64,000 bases of DNA from Phoronis australis (taxonomy: Eukaryota; Phoronida; Phoronidae). Numbering within the stretch: the stretch's first letter is position 1; every line of letters starts with the position of its first letter. The stretch covers positions 236,702-300,701 of the forward strand of contig NMRA01000186.1 in assembly GCA_002633005.1 (NCBI GenBank), given 5' to 3'. The notes under the pieces were generated by a model. It saw only the letters and a program-made list of their open reading frames with translations. It did no database searches and was not told the origin of the DNA. Below, piece after piece: positions 1 through 11,680 of the stretch. The position numbers were made by a program, and so were the translations under genes.

Positions 1-372
1 ATGGCCACTAGGTGGCGCAAACTATGTCGAATCCATCTGAAAACGGCAGGATAGCGTCATCTCACTAATAGGTGCCTACATACCAAATTTCATGAAAATC
101 CGTTCAGGACTTTTGAAGATACAAAGGTAAGCGTAAAAAACTAAAATTGCCACTAGGGGGCACACTGGTAGTCGGATTTGTCCGAAAGTTCGCACATGCC
201 GTCTCATTCATGAATGGAACATATGTGCCAAATTTCATGAACGTATGTCAAAGGGTTTTGGAGATAGAGCAGCGGATGCCGGACGCCGGACGGACGCCGC
301 CCGGACGGACGAACGGACGGACGGACAGAGATGACGGCATAATGCGTCCACATATAAATATGTGGGCGCATA
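1..372. repeat. Dispersed repeat with CTCF-like motifs and a terminal hairpin (copy 1)
   Basis: This block recurs in reverse complement at 45967-46290. It holds the motifs CCACTAGGTGGCGC (5-18) and CCACTAGGGGGCAC (150-163), a run of CGGA/CCGG units near 275-330, and a terminal palindrome at about 340-371 whose arms are ATGCGTCCACATAT and ATATGTGGGCGCAT. The hairpin is repeated again at 60588-60618. The small ORFs here are not conserved and are not coding. It looks like a non-autonomous mobile element or the end of a tandem array, and it is cut by the window edge. Confidence 0.8.
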
Positions 373-922
373 AAAATGATTAACTGAAACCAGTCTTTAG
401 CCATTATCACACTGAAAGCTATTAGCACCAGTCAGGTACAACCAGCAGCCACGAAGCTGTGAAGTTTCGAAAACCATTTATTAATAAATGAGACATTAAA
501 CTATATTATTTTGATGACGTCAAAAGCATACAGCAGCAGCCAATTGCACGTCTTCCTCCCTTGAGTGTGCGTTTTGTACACTAATACAACAGGCGATTAT
601 TGTTACGGGCTTGTTTATACATAATTTATGTGGCATGAAACGTCAAACTCTCTACTGGATTAAGGGCAACAATTTCAAAACATAAGCAGCACAGTTCAAT
701 AATGATAGTCTAACATAGGACATCTGCCGCCATGTTCACAGCTTTTATGCAACTGGGCAACGCCAGCAGCTTGGATTTCAACCATATTGACTAATAATAT
801 TCTAATGTATACAAAAATGAAAAAGAGATTTGCATTTTTGGTTACAAACTACATTTGAATGAAATATCAAAATGCAGTGCTTTGGTAGGTAATATTTCAC
901 TACAGCTTTCAACAATTCCTTA

Positions 923-1493
923 GGGCTGTTCCAGTAAAATCTGTATGGGAGGGGGGGGAAGGCACCTTTTTTTCGCACCCACCACCCATATTTTTTATTT
1001 ATTTCTTCAGCCTACCACCCGTAATTTTTTAAAAGTTTGAAATGCAACCACCTGTAATTTTTTTTGTTCTTGTGGTTGAGTGCACAGGCACTTGAGTTTA
1101 TCTGTTCCTCGATCACCATTAATGTCATTCATTACTAAGAAAAGATATGTTTCTTATATATGGTTATTAGCCATCGAGAAATTCGAGCGCCTGTGGTTGA
1201 TTGGTGTTATGGGCATGCTGATGGGGAGATCGGAGGGAGTGAAAAAGTCGGAACTTTTTGCAAGTTGCATTTTTGTTTTCGTTTTTGATTCTGTGCGGAT
1301 TGTTTATAAAATTTACTAAAATTACCCACCATCAAACATTTATGGCCCAATGAAACAACAACGACCTGTAAATTTTTATTTTCTTTAAGTACGACCACCA
1401 GCCATTTTGAATTTAAATCAAACGCAACCACCCATAAATTTTTATTTCAGTTGCCTTCCCCCCCCTCCCACACAGATTTTGCTGGAACAGCCC
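923..1493. mobile_element. Inverted-repeat element with TTA target duplication (PIF/Harbinger-like), copy 1
   Basis: The ends are near-perfect inverted repeats of about 38 bp: GGGCTGTTCCAGTAAAATCT at the left and its complement at the right. They are bounded by TTA at 920-922 and 1494-1496. A second copy in opposite orientation lies at 31854-32416. A 3-bp TTA duplication with G-rich ends fits PIF/Harbinger non-autonomous elements; that assignment is inferred. It sits just downstream (on the minus strand) of the beta-galactosidase exon at 1574-1724, so it lies in an intron of that gene. Confidence 0.85.
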
Positions 1494-1573
1494 TTAGTTT
1501 TAACAAATTTGAGAATAGATTTTAAGAAACATAAATTACACACAAGCATGCAAATGACAACAGAATTACTTAC

Positions 1574-2521
1574 GAATTCCCATTCAGCACATATGTAGGG
1601 ACCTGGTCTCAGGATAACAAGAAGTTCCATTTGTTGTGCAATCTTCAGGAAGCCTAGCAGGTCTTTCTGTCCGACAAAGTCATACACTCCTGGCTCAGGC
1701 TCATGGACATTCCAAGCCACATACCTGACGTAAAATCATTGCAGCGAGTCAAAATGATTTTGATATAATATTAGAACTGGATCAATTATATGTTAAGGTA
1801 CAGCCATGCAAATAATTTTTAAAAAACATATCATTACACTAACCTGCAATCGCATGCTAGAGTTCTTCAGGAATTAATACTTAAAAAGTTTTAAAATCAT
1901 TAAACGTGTTCGAAAGTCCATGTCCATGGTCGACTGGTCATGAATGATTTATGCTTAGTTTTGGAATGAGAATGCTGAACTGTAGACAAACATCCAAAAT
2001 GACCTGTTTTGATGCAAAAATTATTAATTACCTAAGAGTGCAAACTCGTCACGCAAAATTCAAGCTAATTACTGTGGAAAGTCAAATACGATTATGGAGA
2101 ACAATGTAAATACACAATAAAAGTAAGAATAATCTCATAACACATGTCAGAACCAAGGGGTTTCTCTGTCATATAATGGGTAGTGAGTGCCACATGACAC
2201 AAAATTTTGGGACTGAAAGTCAAAGTACCTACCCAAGACATACAATAACTGAGGGTACAATTATTGCTACGTGAGATGTCAGTAGATCATTCCTTACTCC
2301 TCTTATGGGAAAACACCCCATAGCTGCAACAAGTAAATTTTAGATTCTTACACTTGAACGGCATTAAGGCCAGCATATTTCATCTTCTGAAGTCTGTCTC
2401 CCCAGTAGTGATGTGGGACACGGAAGTAATGGACGCTTCCAGATATGTAGCGAAATGGCTTTCCATCTTTGAGGAACGTATTCCTTTCATAGTCTATGCT
2501 GAATGAAGGGCCGATGTCTTG
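1574..2521 (-). CDS. GLB1: Beta-galactosidase (GLB1-like, GH35), two internal exons of a partial gene
   Basis: Two exons on the minus strand encode the start of the GH35 catalytic barrel of a lysosomal beta-galactosidase, which removes terminal beta-galactose from gangliosides and glycans. Exon 2521-2352 (170 nt) starts after TCTAG and reads [20 protein letters not shown], then the [15 protein letters not shown] motif, to AGLNAVQ. It ends at a GTAAGAAT donor. Exon 1724-1574 (151 nt) starts after CGTCAG and reads [16 protein letters not shown] to the GH35 signature [12 protein letters not shown], ending at GTAAGTAA. The phases join (GT plus G). The 170 and 151 nt sizes and the breakpoints equal those I recall for human GLB1 exons 2 and 3. 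The signal-peptide exon should lie above 2521 but was not found. The following exons, with the catalytic glutamates, lie beyond position 1. The gene could instead be a GLB1L paralogue. Confidence 0.92.
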
Positions 2522-2844
2522 CTAGAATGACAATTCATGGTAGATGAAAGTTAAGGAGAACTAGACATAATTAGTCTTTCAGTGTCACCAAATCTAAATG
2601 TTTTTTTCAAACTTATGTTGGGTTTATGGTGAAATTTCTCAATAAGAAAACTCCCCCTTTGCCAGCATACACTGTCAGTTGAGGGCATACATTGAGATTG
2701 ATATTTAACAGCTCAGTCATCAACTTTCAATTATTTATAAATAAAAAGACACGGAATATGGAAAAGAAACTCTGAAAAAAGAAAATGATGTAATTTTATC
2801 AATTACTTAAAATAACTAAAGAATAAGAAAACTTAAGAGACCTG

Positions 2845-3084
2845 GGGCCCGTTCCAACAAAACTGACTTAGCTAAGACAAATCTTTAAGTTTAGTAAATT
2901 TTAAAATAAAAGTTAAATTTGTCTCAAAACCAATTCAAAAAAAAGTTTGACTTAAGTGTTTGACATAAAGTTTGTCTTAATTCTGACTACCTTGCCGAAT
3001 GTGGAAGTTTCAAAGTTTGAAAGTTAAGACAAATCTTAAACTTAAGTCAAAAATGAACTTCAGTCAGTTTCTTGGAACAGGCCC
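2845..3084. mobile_element. Short inverted-repeat element (MITE), about 240 bp
   Basis: The left end GGGCCCGTTCCAACAAAACT and the right end pair as terminal inverted repeats of about 26 bp with few mismatches. The flanks read CTG on both sides (2842-2844, 3085-3087), a possible target duplication. The interior is rich in TTAAG/CTTAA and resembles the degraded sequence at 55950-56560. The outer bases resemble the GGGCTGTTCC ends of the element at 923-1493, but the interiors differ. Confidence 0.7.
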
Positions 3085-3087
3085 CTG

Positions 3088-4212
3088 AACTACAGGTTTC
3101 AGCACTTTAGTATGATTTATAAAAGTAAAGTTGGTTTCTGACATTCGCATCTTTTTAAATAGTTAGTGTACAGTATTTTTGAGTCAGAATTTATTTGATC
3201 AGTTTTTACCCAAGTCAGCGCAACAGCTGTTTATTTAGTATAGAGCTTTGCACCAAGGCTACGCGGAGCCATGTAGAACAGCTTTGTTGCAGTAAGAGTC
3301 AACATGACAAGGCAGTAAACTTGTATTATGAACCTTTGAGTGCCGATAACGCAGCGGTAAAAAAGTACAGATCTTCACCCAATGAGCTACATACAATAAG
3401 CTTAATGTATTTTGCCCTCAACCACAGTGCAGCCTCAATGACGTCAGACGAGCGTTAATTAACATTAAAAAAGCGTGTTTTATAAAAAAGTGAAAGAACA
3501 AAAAATGTGATTTTTGATATAAACTTTATTCATAAACTAATTTACATTAAAAATGCATGTTTTTGTACTTCAGTAACCTTTAAGTTGCATTCACAAGTAG
3601 CAGACTTGGCACTCTACTGTAATTTCCTGGTCCGAGCGTGACATACAGTGTCTAGACTAAAGGCCTCAATTCCTTATTGCCCAATTGGGTTGGATGCTCG
3701 TCTTGCACTTCGGCAACCCGGGTTTGAGTGGATTTTTCTGTAGAGCAATACTAGTTCACTGAAGCCACAGCGCAAAGTTAGCAGGGAACAGACTTTAGCT
3801 TGATGTGTCATATGGCATATGGTATCATTGCAGAACTACAGCACACACCACAAATTTTTGTGTGACTGGTAGCCCAGGAATCGACGACCTGTCGTTGGCT
3901 ATTTTGCCGACCAGTCGGCTAATTTTTAGCCCAGCAATGCGCTGCAATGCGGACTGATAAGGCGACCCCCAAGCCGGCTACACTGCCAACCTTGATTGCC
4001 GACTGGCCATCAACGAGGTCAGCTGAAATTACTATGCCAGAGTATCAGTTGCATAATAGGTTGTCAATGCCACATTGCACTCTGTAATAAAAAGAACTGC
4101 AGAAAATGTTAGCCTAGGCGACACAGCAAATTATTCAATATCTAAACAAACCAAAAGTTTGGATATTGGCTGGGTTTTGCTGTTGAAAATGGGTCAAAAA
4201 GGCTAACAAAAT
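3088..4212. other. Non-coding stretch, nothing assigned
   Basis: No ORF with coding character and no recognisable exon was found. At 3690-3730 a segment loosely resembles a tRNA B box (CCCGGGTTTGAGT) and could be a worn tRNA-derived SINE. At 3860-4020 there is locally GC-rich sequence with several short self-complementary GCCGACTGG-like words. The signal-peptide exon of the minus-strand beta-galactosidase gene may lie here or further right. Confidence 0.4.
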
Positions 4213-5645
4213 GTAGTATACGTGACCCCATGTAGAATTCAGTAATACAGATGGTGATTGCAAAATGAAATTATTGCCTTTTAAATAACAACATGGTGCT
4301 TATTATAATCAAAGAAAAATAAATGGCCTTACAACATTATGTTACCATGTGATGCAGAAACAGTGAAGATGTAGTGTACGCACCCCTTTTGTAGTGTACG
4401 TACTCCCATGTTAACAAATGCCATGAAATTAACATTATCACTTGGTAAGTGAGCAATAGTGGTCATACAGTTTGTTTCCTTAAAAATGTTAGGTTAAAAG
4501 AGTGTTTATTGCAAATACGTTTGTTTTGAGTGAAATATTAGCATTTGTGTGGTGTACGTACTCGACCTATATTTTAATCTGCGCCTATTTTCAAACTATG
4601 ACAGATATGCACATGAATGCTGTGCTTTTTATTTTTTCTCTTTGAATTGATTTAGTAAATCAACTAACTCTCAGTAGATTCTTAGTATTTAGTTACAAAT
4701 CTAGCATGTCATTGAAATGTAGTGTACGTACCCCTGTGTAGTGTACGTACCCCGACGTGAACAAATACTATGAAACAAAAAATATTACATGGTGAGTAAG
4801 CAACACTTGTCACAGACAGTTTCCTCCATTAAAAATGCTAGGTTAAAAGGATGTTAATTACAAATGCATTTGTGTTGAGTGAAATATTAGTATTTGTGTA
4901 GTGTAAGTACCTCTACATCTTAACATGAGCTTGTTTTCAAAGAATGACAGAAGATATGCACATGTATGGTGTACTTTTCATTTGTTCTCTTTGAATAGAT
5001 TTGGTAAATGAACTAACTCTCAGTAGATTCTAAGTATTTTTTACAAACCTGACAAGTCATTGAAATGTAGTGTACGTACCACTGTGTTTTGTACGTACCT
5101 CCAACCTCTGTGCCATAAAATATTGCCCACAAGTATTTTTACATACTGCTGTTCTCATGAACAATTAACTGATATTTTCAAAATGCATCCAGTCTGACAA
5201 AATAAAACAATGGACATTACCAAATTTGTGGGCAATAAAATGCCACACAGGCTTGTAACATCTTAGAAGACAGGTTATGGGACAACTGATGTTGCTGAGG
5301 CAGGTTCTCTATCTCTCAAGAGAACCATCTCATACATTTGTAAGTTAGTCAAAATTTGACGTTGATTGACTGTGCGTAGTGTACCTACCCCCCAACCCGT
5401 ACCATTTTTTGCAGTTTATAAGTTGAACACTGGGTGTAGCATTGCGTTCTGTTTTGACCAACTGCTGAATGTATTGGCAAATAGTATCAATAAAGTTTTT
5501 GAACAAAGTAGTTAGCACAACTTGATCAGGACGGTAATAACTTTTCTTACTTTCAATTTGATCAAGAACTTATTAAATTAGCAGCTACCTTATGAATTTT
5601 GCATGATAGAAGTGGGCTGTGACAAGTTGTAGTGTACATATCCTT
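4213..5645. repeat. Array with repeated GTAGTGTACGTACCCC motif and ~346 bp tandem duplication
   Basis: The word GTAGTGTACGTACCCC, exact or with a few changes, occurs about eleven times: near 4213, 4371, 4391, 4551, 4719, 4738, 4899, 5067, 5089, 5376 and 5629. Its core GTACGTAC is self-complementary. The segment at about 4391-4735 and the one at about 4740-5090 are diverged copies of each other, unit about 346 bp, as shown by the shared stretch CTCTCAGTAGATTC. No ORF is present. Confidence 0.85.
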
Positions 5646-7716
5646 TCGCATTGGGCCATAAAAATTTATTCGGTGGTTCTTGTGCAAAAGTATTTTAGAT
5701 TACAAACCTGGAATGATGGTACTTTAAAATAATCCAGCTTTTACAGTTATATGACAACCATCATTTTTCACCAAAAGTGGCCGCACCCAATATGGACCTT
5801 GATTGTGATTTCCCCGATTATTTTCACTTTCTGACACAAATACGACGGAGTTCTAACACAGTGTTTTAAAAATCCACTCTTTAAGACAATTTTAATTATG
5901 CATTTAGTGCCTATTAAAAATTAATGTCATCATCCTTTTTCATGTATTACAAATTATTGATCACAAATTCACTAAAATATTTGTTAAAACATGTTTTTAC
6001 AAAAACACGGTATTGAGGTCTTGTAAATGATTTGAGATTTGACTTCACTCAGTCAAAACATGATGGTAGCTAAAATTTATTTTTTGTTTATAAAAAATGT
6101 TGATTTTTGCTTTGAATATGCCTCGCTGAGTTTCACAAACGCAATTATTTGTTTGGATTGGACAAGTTTTTGTAACAAAAAACAGACTGTTTCTGTGTTG
6201 TTGTTTTAAAATTCAGCTTCACCCAATTTTATGGAGCCCTAAGCTACATGTGTCACAGCTACCATATAAACTGCAGCCGGTCATAAGATACAGGAGCACC
6301 CACATTAGACATATTGTTCTTTATTTTAAAGATCTTTTGACGTTGTTCCATGACTTAGTCATTCTCTGTGAACATAACGGCTTTGTCATTTATCGCGATT
6401 CATTGAGAATGAATGATTTGTGGGCTTGTGGAAATACTGATTGTCCTTTCTTATACTGTTTGAGTTTCATTACTCAGTTAATTTTTTACGTTGATACAAA
6501 CTGAGAGAGAATTCTACGTTGAATTCTCGATATTATTGGAAATAAGTAGGGATAGCGAGGACAATATTCGCTAACGAATCGCTTAGCGTATCTGTCACCG
6601 TGTAAAATTTGCATATTACAATCGGCAAAAAATCACTCAAAAATGCAATAAATATGCATACAAAATATTCTAAAGTATGAAATAATATGTTGTTTTACTT
6701 ATCTGGTAGTAGTTTTTTGTCGCAAAATCCGTTTAATAATATTTTGCACGAGTTTTTTGCAGTGACGTGACCGACTTTTCAGAGCAAAATGGTGGCTGGT
6801 AAAATTGACTGCTATTTGCTTTTCAACTCAGGAGAAGACTAAATTCTCGAATTTTGACGTGAAACTTCGTGAGTTTATAGAACGAGGCTTTGCGCATTTG
6901 ATTATGTAAGTAGTTTTCACTTTCTTGCACTTAAAAGTTGAAAAAGTTGCCTGTTCCCGCGACCTTCAACTTCGATCTGAATTCATTGGTATACATCCTA
7001 ATTTGCGCACATAATGAATTGTATTGGGCACTAAAGGGCTTATTAATGAACTATTTCAAACACTTGTTGCAAAGGGGCACTTCGTCGATTTCTGACAATC
7101 TGGCTTATTTCTGACTCACTTCGTAGTTCCGGGTACTGCCGTTAGGGGTCCTGCGAATCGCGTTGAATGTTTGGCTCATACACTGACGCACTTCAACTTT
7201 TCCTGATGAAAACTAAATGCAAACGAGAACTAAAAAGTAATTTCTCGTTTTGAGAACAATATTTAGGGTTTTTTTTTCTATTTTGCCTCACATTTTTGGT
7301 CAGGCCACTGAGACTTGGCCTTGGTCTTGGGTTGGCTTGCTGCCAGACCGGGCCACACCCATACTTTGCCTTCTTGGCCAAGACACTTTTAGCCAGAATA
7401 TGTCAATATGGAATATGAAAACATTTTAATTTTATGGTAAACAAATATTACAACTGTACAGTAATGCATTAGCCCTGTGTTTTCAAGACTTTGTGATCCA
7501 GTACCACAACAATATAGTACATGCTTAATTTTTATAAACTTTTTTCTGACCAAGAAGTTTTTTAACAAAACAATCAGGGTTTGCCTAGATTGTTCATATA
7601 TCTCACCCTTGCCTATATCTTCCAGATAAGCTTGTTGGAAGTCGCTGTGGATCAAACTAGTCGTTATTTTCTTAGTTATTTTTGTTCTTATAATTTCATA
7701 TTTATCAGTTTACATC
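5646..7716. other. Non-coding stretch upstream of the mobile-element gene
   Basis: AT-rich sequence with no supported exon. A locally CpG-containing patch at about 6545-6610 and 6770-6900 could be a promoter, for the minus-strand beta-galactosidase gene or for the element to the right, but no motif decides this. The 5' boundary of the mobile element that contains 7717-13750 should fall here, but no matching terminal inverted repeat was found by eye. Confidence 0.3.
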
Positions 7717-8157
7717 ATGTCTCGCATTAATTCCGTCTCATCAGACTCTGCTTCTAGCTCTTGGTCTAGATCCTTCTTCTTTCCTACTTCTACTGATACT
7801 ACTTGCATTTTATCAGTTAATTCAGTTGGTTCTAGCCTCTCTCGATCTTCATCTTACATATTTGGAAAGGCAGGATCGTATTCGGGTGTGGGTTATCTGA
7901 GACCAAAGGCGGTCAGTGATGCAGACAGGCATACATGTGTCACGGACTTGGATGATCTCATGGACACACGGTCTGAGCCTCCTTCTCTTTGGCTCTCCCC
8001 TCCACCCATCAGGCGATGCTTTTCAGCTCCTGATGCTGTTGGGGAGTCTGTGAAGAAGTACCGTATGCCACCACCACCACCCAAGACACTGCCAAACAAA
8101 TATCGTGCTGCGTTTATGTCAGAACAGTGTATACCCAGTACCTCTGACTCTAAGTGA
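7717..8157 (+). CDS. Ser/Pro-rich 146-residue ORF of unknown function, possible first ORF of the mobile element
   Basis: An uninterrupted ATG-initiated ORF encodes a small, low-complexity protein. Residues 1-50 are about one-third serine. A central acidic and basic part follows (residues 60-90), and the C-terminal third holds IRRCFSAPDAVGESVKKYR followed by a proline run (PPPPPKTLPNKYRAAF). There is no signal peptide or membrane segment and I recognise no domain. It lies 1.4 kb upstream of the transposase-like gene on the same strand, so it may be an accessory ORF or part of a long spliced leader. The length without a stop in an AT-rich region argues weakly for coding. It could equally be a chance ORF. 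Confidence 0.4.
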   Translation: MSRINSVSSDSASSSWSRSFFFPTSTDTTCILSVNSVGSSLSRSSSYIFGKAGSYSGVGYLRPKAVSDADRHTCVTDLDDLMDTRSEPPSLWLSPPPIRRCFSAPDAVGESVKKYRMPPPPPKTLPNKYRAAFMSEQCIPSTSDSK

Positions 8158-8548
8158 CTTATTATTAACATCACCCCCAGATGATGTAGTATTTAATTAA
8201 AACTTTAATTGTGAACAGCTAAGTCAATAAGAAAGTTATTTTATTTGTTATAAGTTCTCTTTCCTTCAGTTTGCTTCCTTTCATTTTCTTCCACTTATCC
8301 TTAACTATTGACTTTATTTCTTTTGTTCATGAAGGAGTTTGCCTGCACCTCAAGGGTAATTTTTAATAAATTTTTAACCTGAGTATTTTTGAATAGACTG
8401 GTTATTTCTTGACTACAATTATTTCTTGTTATCCATCAGTGAGTTTGCTAGCACTAGTGCCTGTCTTAAAGCCAATTAAATAGTTTAAATTTCAGTCTCT
8501 ACTGAAGTGCCACTGTTGCTGTCAATGTCCATTTAATATTTTTTTCAG

Positions 8549-9242
8549 ATTCCATGTTGGCAGTGATGATGGTGTTATATGCTGTTTATTGTTATTTACT
8601 ATGGTGAGTAATTTCCCAAGTGTCATCACTAGTGGCGTATCTAAGATGTGGCAGCTGGGGACCAACCACAAATTCAATGACAATTTTGGATAGCAAATAA
8701 GTGCCTTTCGCTAAAAAAATAACATACCAGGTACATTGCTCATTTGTTGTCCATAGTGGGGGGAGGTGGGGGGCAAGCTCTTTGACCCACCCTTTTGTCC
8801 ACCTTAGGTTATTGGTTGAATTAATTTATTTCCACTTTCAATGTTCTGTAGTAAACATTTAAACTATGGTTGCTGCTAAATTTTGATGTAGATATAATTT
8901 TATTTCAGATTCCATGTTGATGTTGATGTCTTTGTTGCACTGTGACAGTGTTTATTATTTACTATGGTGAGTAACTTGCTAAGACTTTCATAATGATTAA
9001 CATGCATTTCATTCCCCTACTTCAATGATCTGAGGTAAGCAATAATACTGAATTCCAGATTGCTCTGGTAAGTAAATTACTGGCACTTTCATCACAGTTT
9101 ATGTTGCCTTCAGTGTTCTGAGATAAACATTAATAAGTATGTTATTCTATTTCCAGATTCCTCAATGTGAACCAAGACTACCGTTATAGTGTTGTAATTT
9201 CCAGATTGCTCACTGTGAACCAATACTACCCTTGGTGTTGTG
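8549..9242 (+). promoter_or_regulatory. Repeated leader cassettes bounded by splice-site consensus, upstream of the transposase ORF
   Basis: Several related short segments begin after TTTCAG or TTCCAG with ATTCCATG/ATTGCTC and end at GTGAGT or GTAAGT: 8549-8603, 8909-8966, 9059-9067 and 9157-9242, the last containing a second CCAG at 9201-9204. Cassettes one and two share ATTCCATGTTG and TTTACTATG before GTGAGTAA. The transposase ATG (9527) follows a further acceptor, TTTCTTGCAG, ending at 9513. The natural reading is a set of duplicated, alternatively used non-coding leader exons. This is inference with no transcript evidence. Confidence 0.5.
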
Positions 9243-11680
9243 GTGAGTTTGCTACTGCTTTGGTTGGCTCTTAATTTAGCCTAACGCTTTCATGCTTTTC
9301 CTGTTTTAACACATAACAATGGCTGTCTAATATGCTTTTGTTGGTCTTTAGGTGTCTGTTCTCTGCTCTTTTGTGGTGTGTTTGTTTATTAACACTATAT
9401 TTTCATGTGCTGCTTAACTTGTTAACGCTATGCTTAACAATCTTGCTTTCGTCGTTTTTTGTTCCTTTGTGGTGTCTTTTTCTGCTTCTTGCACTGCTTC
9501 TTATTTCTTGCAGCTAGCCCTTAACCATGAAAGTCAAGGACGTACTGGCACTTTACCGAAAGAACAAATTCAATGTAGCAGATACGGTTAATGCTATTGC
9601 TCGTAAACATGACAATGTGAACAAAGAAGAGCTTGCTGCAAATGTAAAGGATGTTTACAGAACATTTACAAAGCTGAACAAGAGTTCCAGGCGTAAAAAA
9701 GGTCTTGCGAATCTGACAGAGTTGAGCAAAAAAGACTTTCACATTCCAAAACACCCTCAGTCTCCTCGTCAGATGACTCCACAGCCATCAACGTCACAGC
9801 AGTCAACCCCTCAGCCATCAAGGTCTAGGAGTGGCTCCCGGACACCCACACTGTCTCGTTACGTCTCTCCAAAGTCATCTGGTACCTCAACGCCACGTAC
9901 ATCTCGGCAATCCTCCCGTTCCCCATCATCATCTGGTCGCTCTACGCCATCATCGCGTCTCTCAACTTTGCAGCCATCAGAACTTCAGCGTGTAATTGAG
10001 GATCTGGCACGGGAACTTCATGAAACTAAAAGAAAAGTTCAAGAACATGAAACTGAAACACCAAAGTCGTTCAAAGTGAAGTACTACCAAAAAGCCAGAG
10101 AAGTTAAGCACTTGAAAAGTCAGGCACAACGTAATCGTCAGAAGCTGAAACGAAAATCAAGTCAAGTGCAGTATTTGAATGAAAGGGAGAAAAAAATTCG
10201 CAGAAAGATTAAGAAGCAGAAAGAAAAAACAGAGAAGTTGTTAGAGGACAATAACAAAGCACTTGAAGCAATGCAACAAGAACTGGATGAGAGCAAACAG
10301 GAGATTGAATGGATAACTGAAGTAGCCAATAACCAGGGTACCAACATAGTCACCACCAAAACCGGGAGACAGTTCAGCACTCAAATGAATGAATATGTAT
10401 TTAGTTTGTTGCAGGAAAATGTATCATCTGGAAACATCCCTCATGTGATCTCATCTGTCTTAAAGTTAGCTGGCTTGGAAGCATCTCATCTCCCCAGCAA
10501 GTCGACCATTAACAACTGGAATGTCATGCGTCTACTGTTATCACAGTCACAGCTTGCTGAGGTTGTTGAGTCTGATGGATCTTTTCCTCTCGGCCTGCTT
10601 TCAGATGAAACATCAAAGTTCGGCAAGAAGTACCAAGGGTTTCACATCAGTGATGTCGCTGGTGACATGTACACTCTTGGTCTTCGCCAGCTCGTCACCA
10701 AGTCATCCCAAGACGCACTTCAAGTATTTCAAGAAATTTTGGCGGACATTGAAACAGCATCAGTCTCATCATCATCACAAACATCAAAGAAACTTTTGCT
10801 TAACATCACTGCTACCATGTCTGACAGAGCTGCAACACAAATGAAATTCAACGAACTACTGTCTGAATACCGTAGAGACATTCTCCCACAAATGATTGCA
10901 AATTTTGAGACTCTCAACGAAAATGAACAGCTGGCTGTCAGCCAAATTTCCAATTTCTTCTGTGGTTTGCACTCACTAGTTCACATGGCAGAGGCTGCAT
11001 CCTCATCTTTACTTGAAATTCAAAAAGGCTTCTTTGACGACTCACTTCCCATTTTCAACTCATCTTACTTGAGGTCATCCGAATCTGGCACATCACGGCT
11101 CATTCGTACAGCATCAAAGGCCATCGCAAGAGGAGCTGACGAGAAGAATGGTTGTCATTATGAGTTTACTGTCTTCGTTCAAGAGTTTCTGACTAACCAT
11201 GGCTTTCGGTCTTTACCAATAGAACCATATCGTGGCAACCGTTTCAATATCCTATTTTCCAATGCAGCTGCACTATTCTTCCTTTCTGGACATCTCAAAA
11301 ATTATCTCTCTGCCAATGACTCAAACGGACTTCTTCAAGCGGTCAAGTTTGACCTTGATATTCCGGAGTATCTAGCAGGCTGCAAAGCTCTTGGACTCAT
11401 CTGCCATCTTATCACCTCTCCCCTCTGGACCATCATTGAAGATAAACAAATCCACATTCTAGATGTCTCGACATACTATCACGAAGTGCTGAATTTCATC
11501 AACCAGTGTAACACCAGGGTAGAAGACTTTATGCTGGGAGATTTGGTGCTGTCATTTTGTAGCCAGCGCTCACTAGAGACCAGCCCTATCTTCGCTAGCC
11601 TAGTAACACCATGGGAACATGATGACAAGGTTCAGGTGATATTAGGTTGTATGTTGCCAGCCTTGTCTGCAGTTGTGCAG

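Noticed and set aside
1207-1431. A 74-codon ORF that is nearly the same in both TTA-flanked elements (also 31910-32134).
   Set aside because: It starts at a TTG codon. Its amino-acid differences are no rarer than expected from overall copy similarity, and it lies in a non-autonomous element. It reflects shared DNA, not selection on a protein.
9332-9517. 61-residue hydrophobic ORF rich in Leu, Phe and Cys just before the transposase.
   Set aside because: It lies in the pyrimidine-rich tract before the acceptor at 9513; T- and C-rich DNA encodes Leu and Phe by default.
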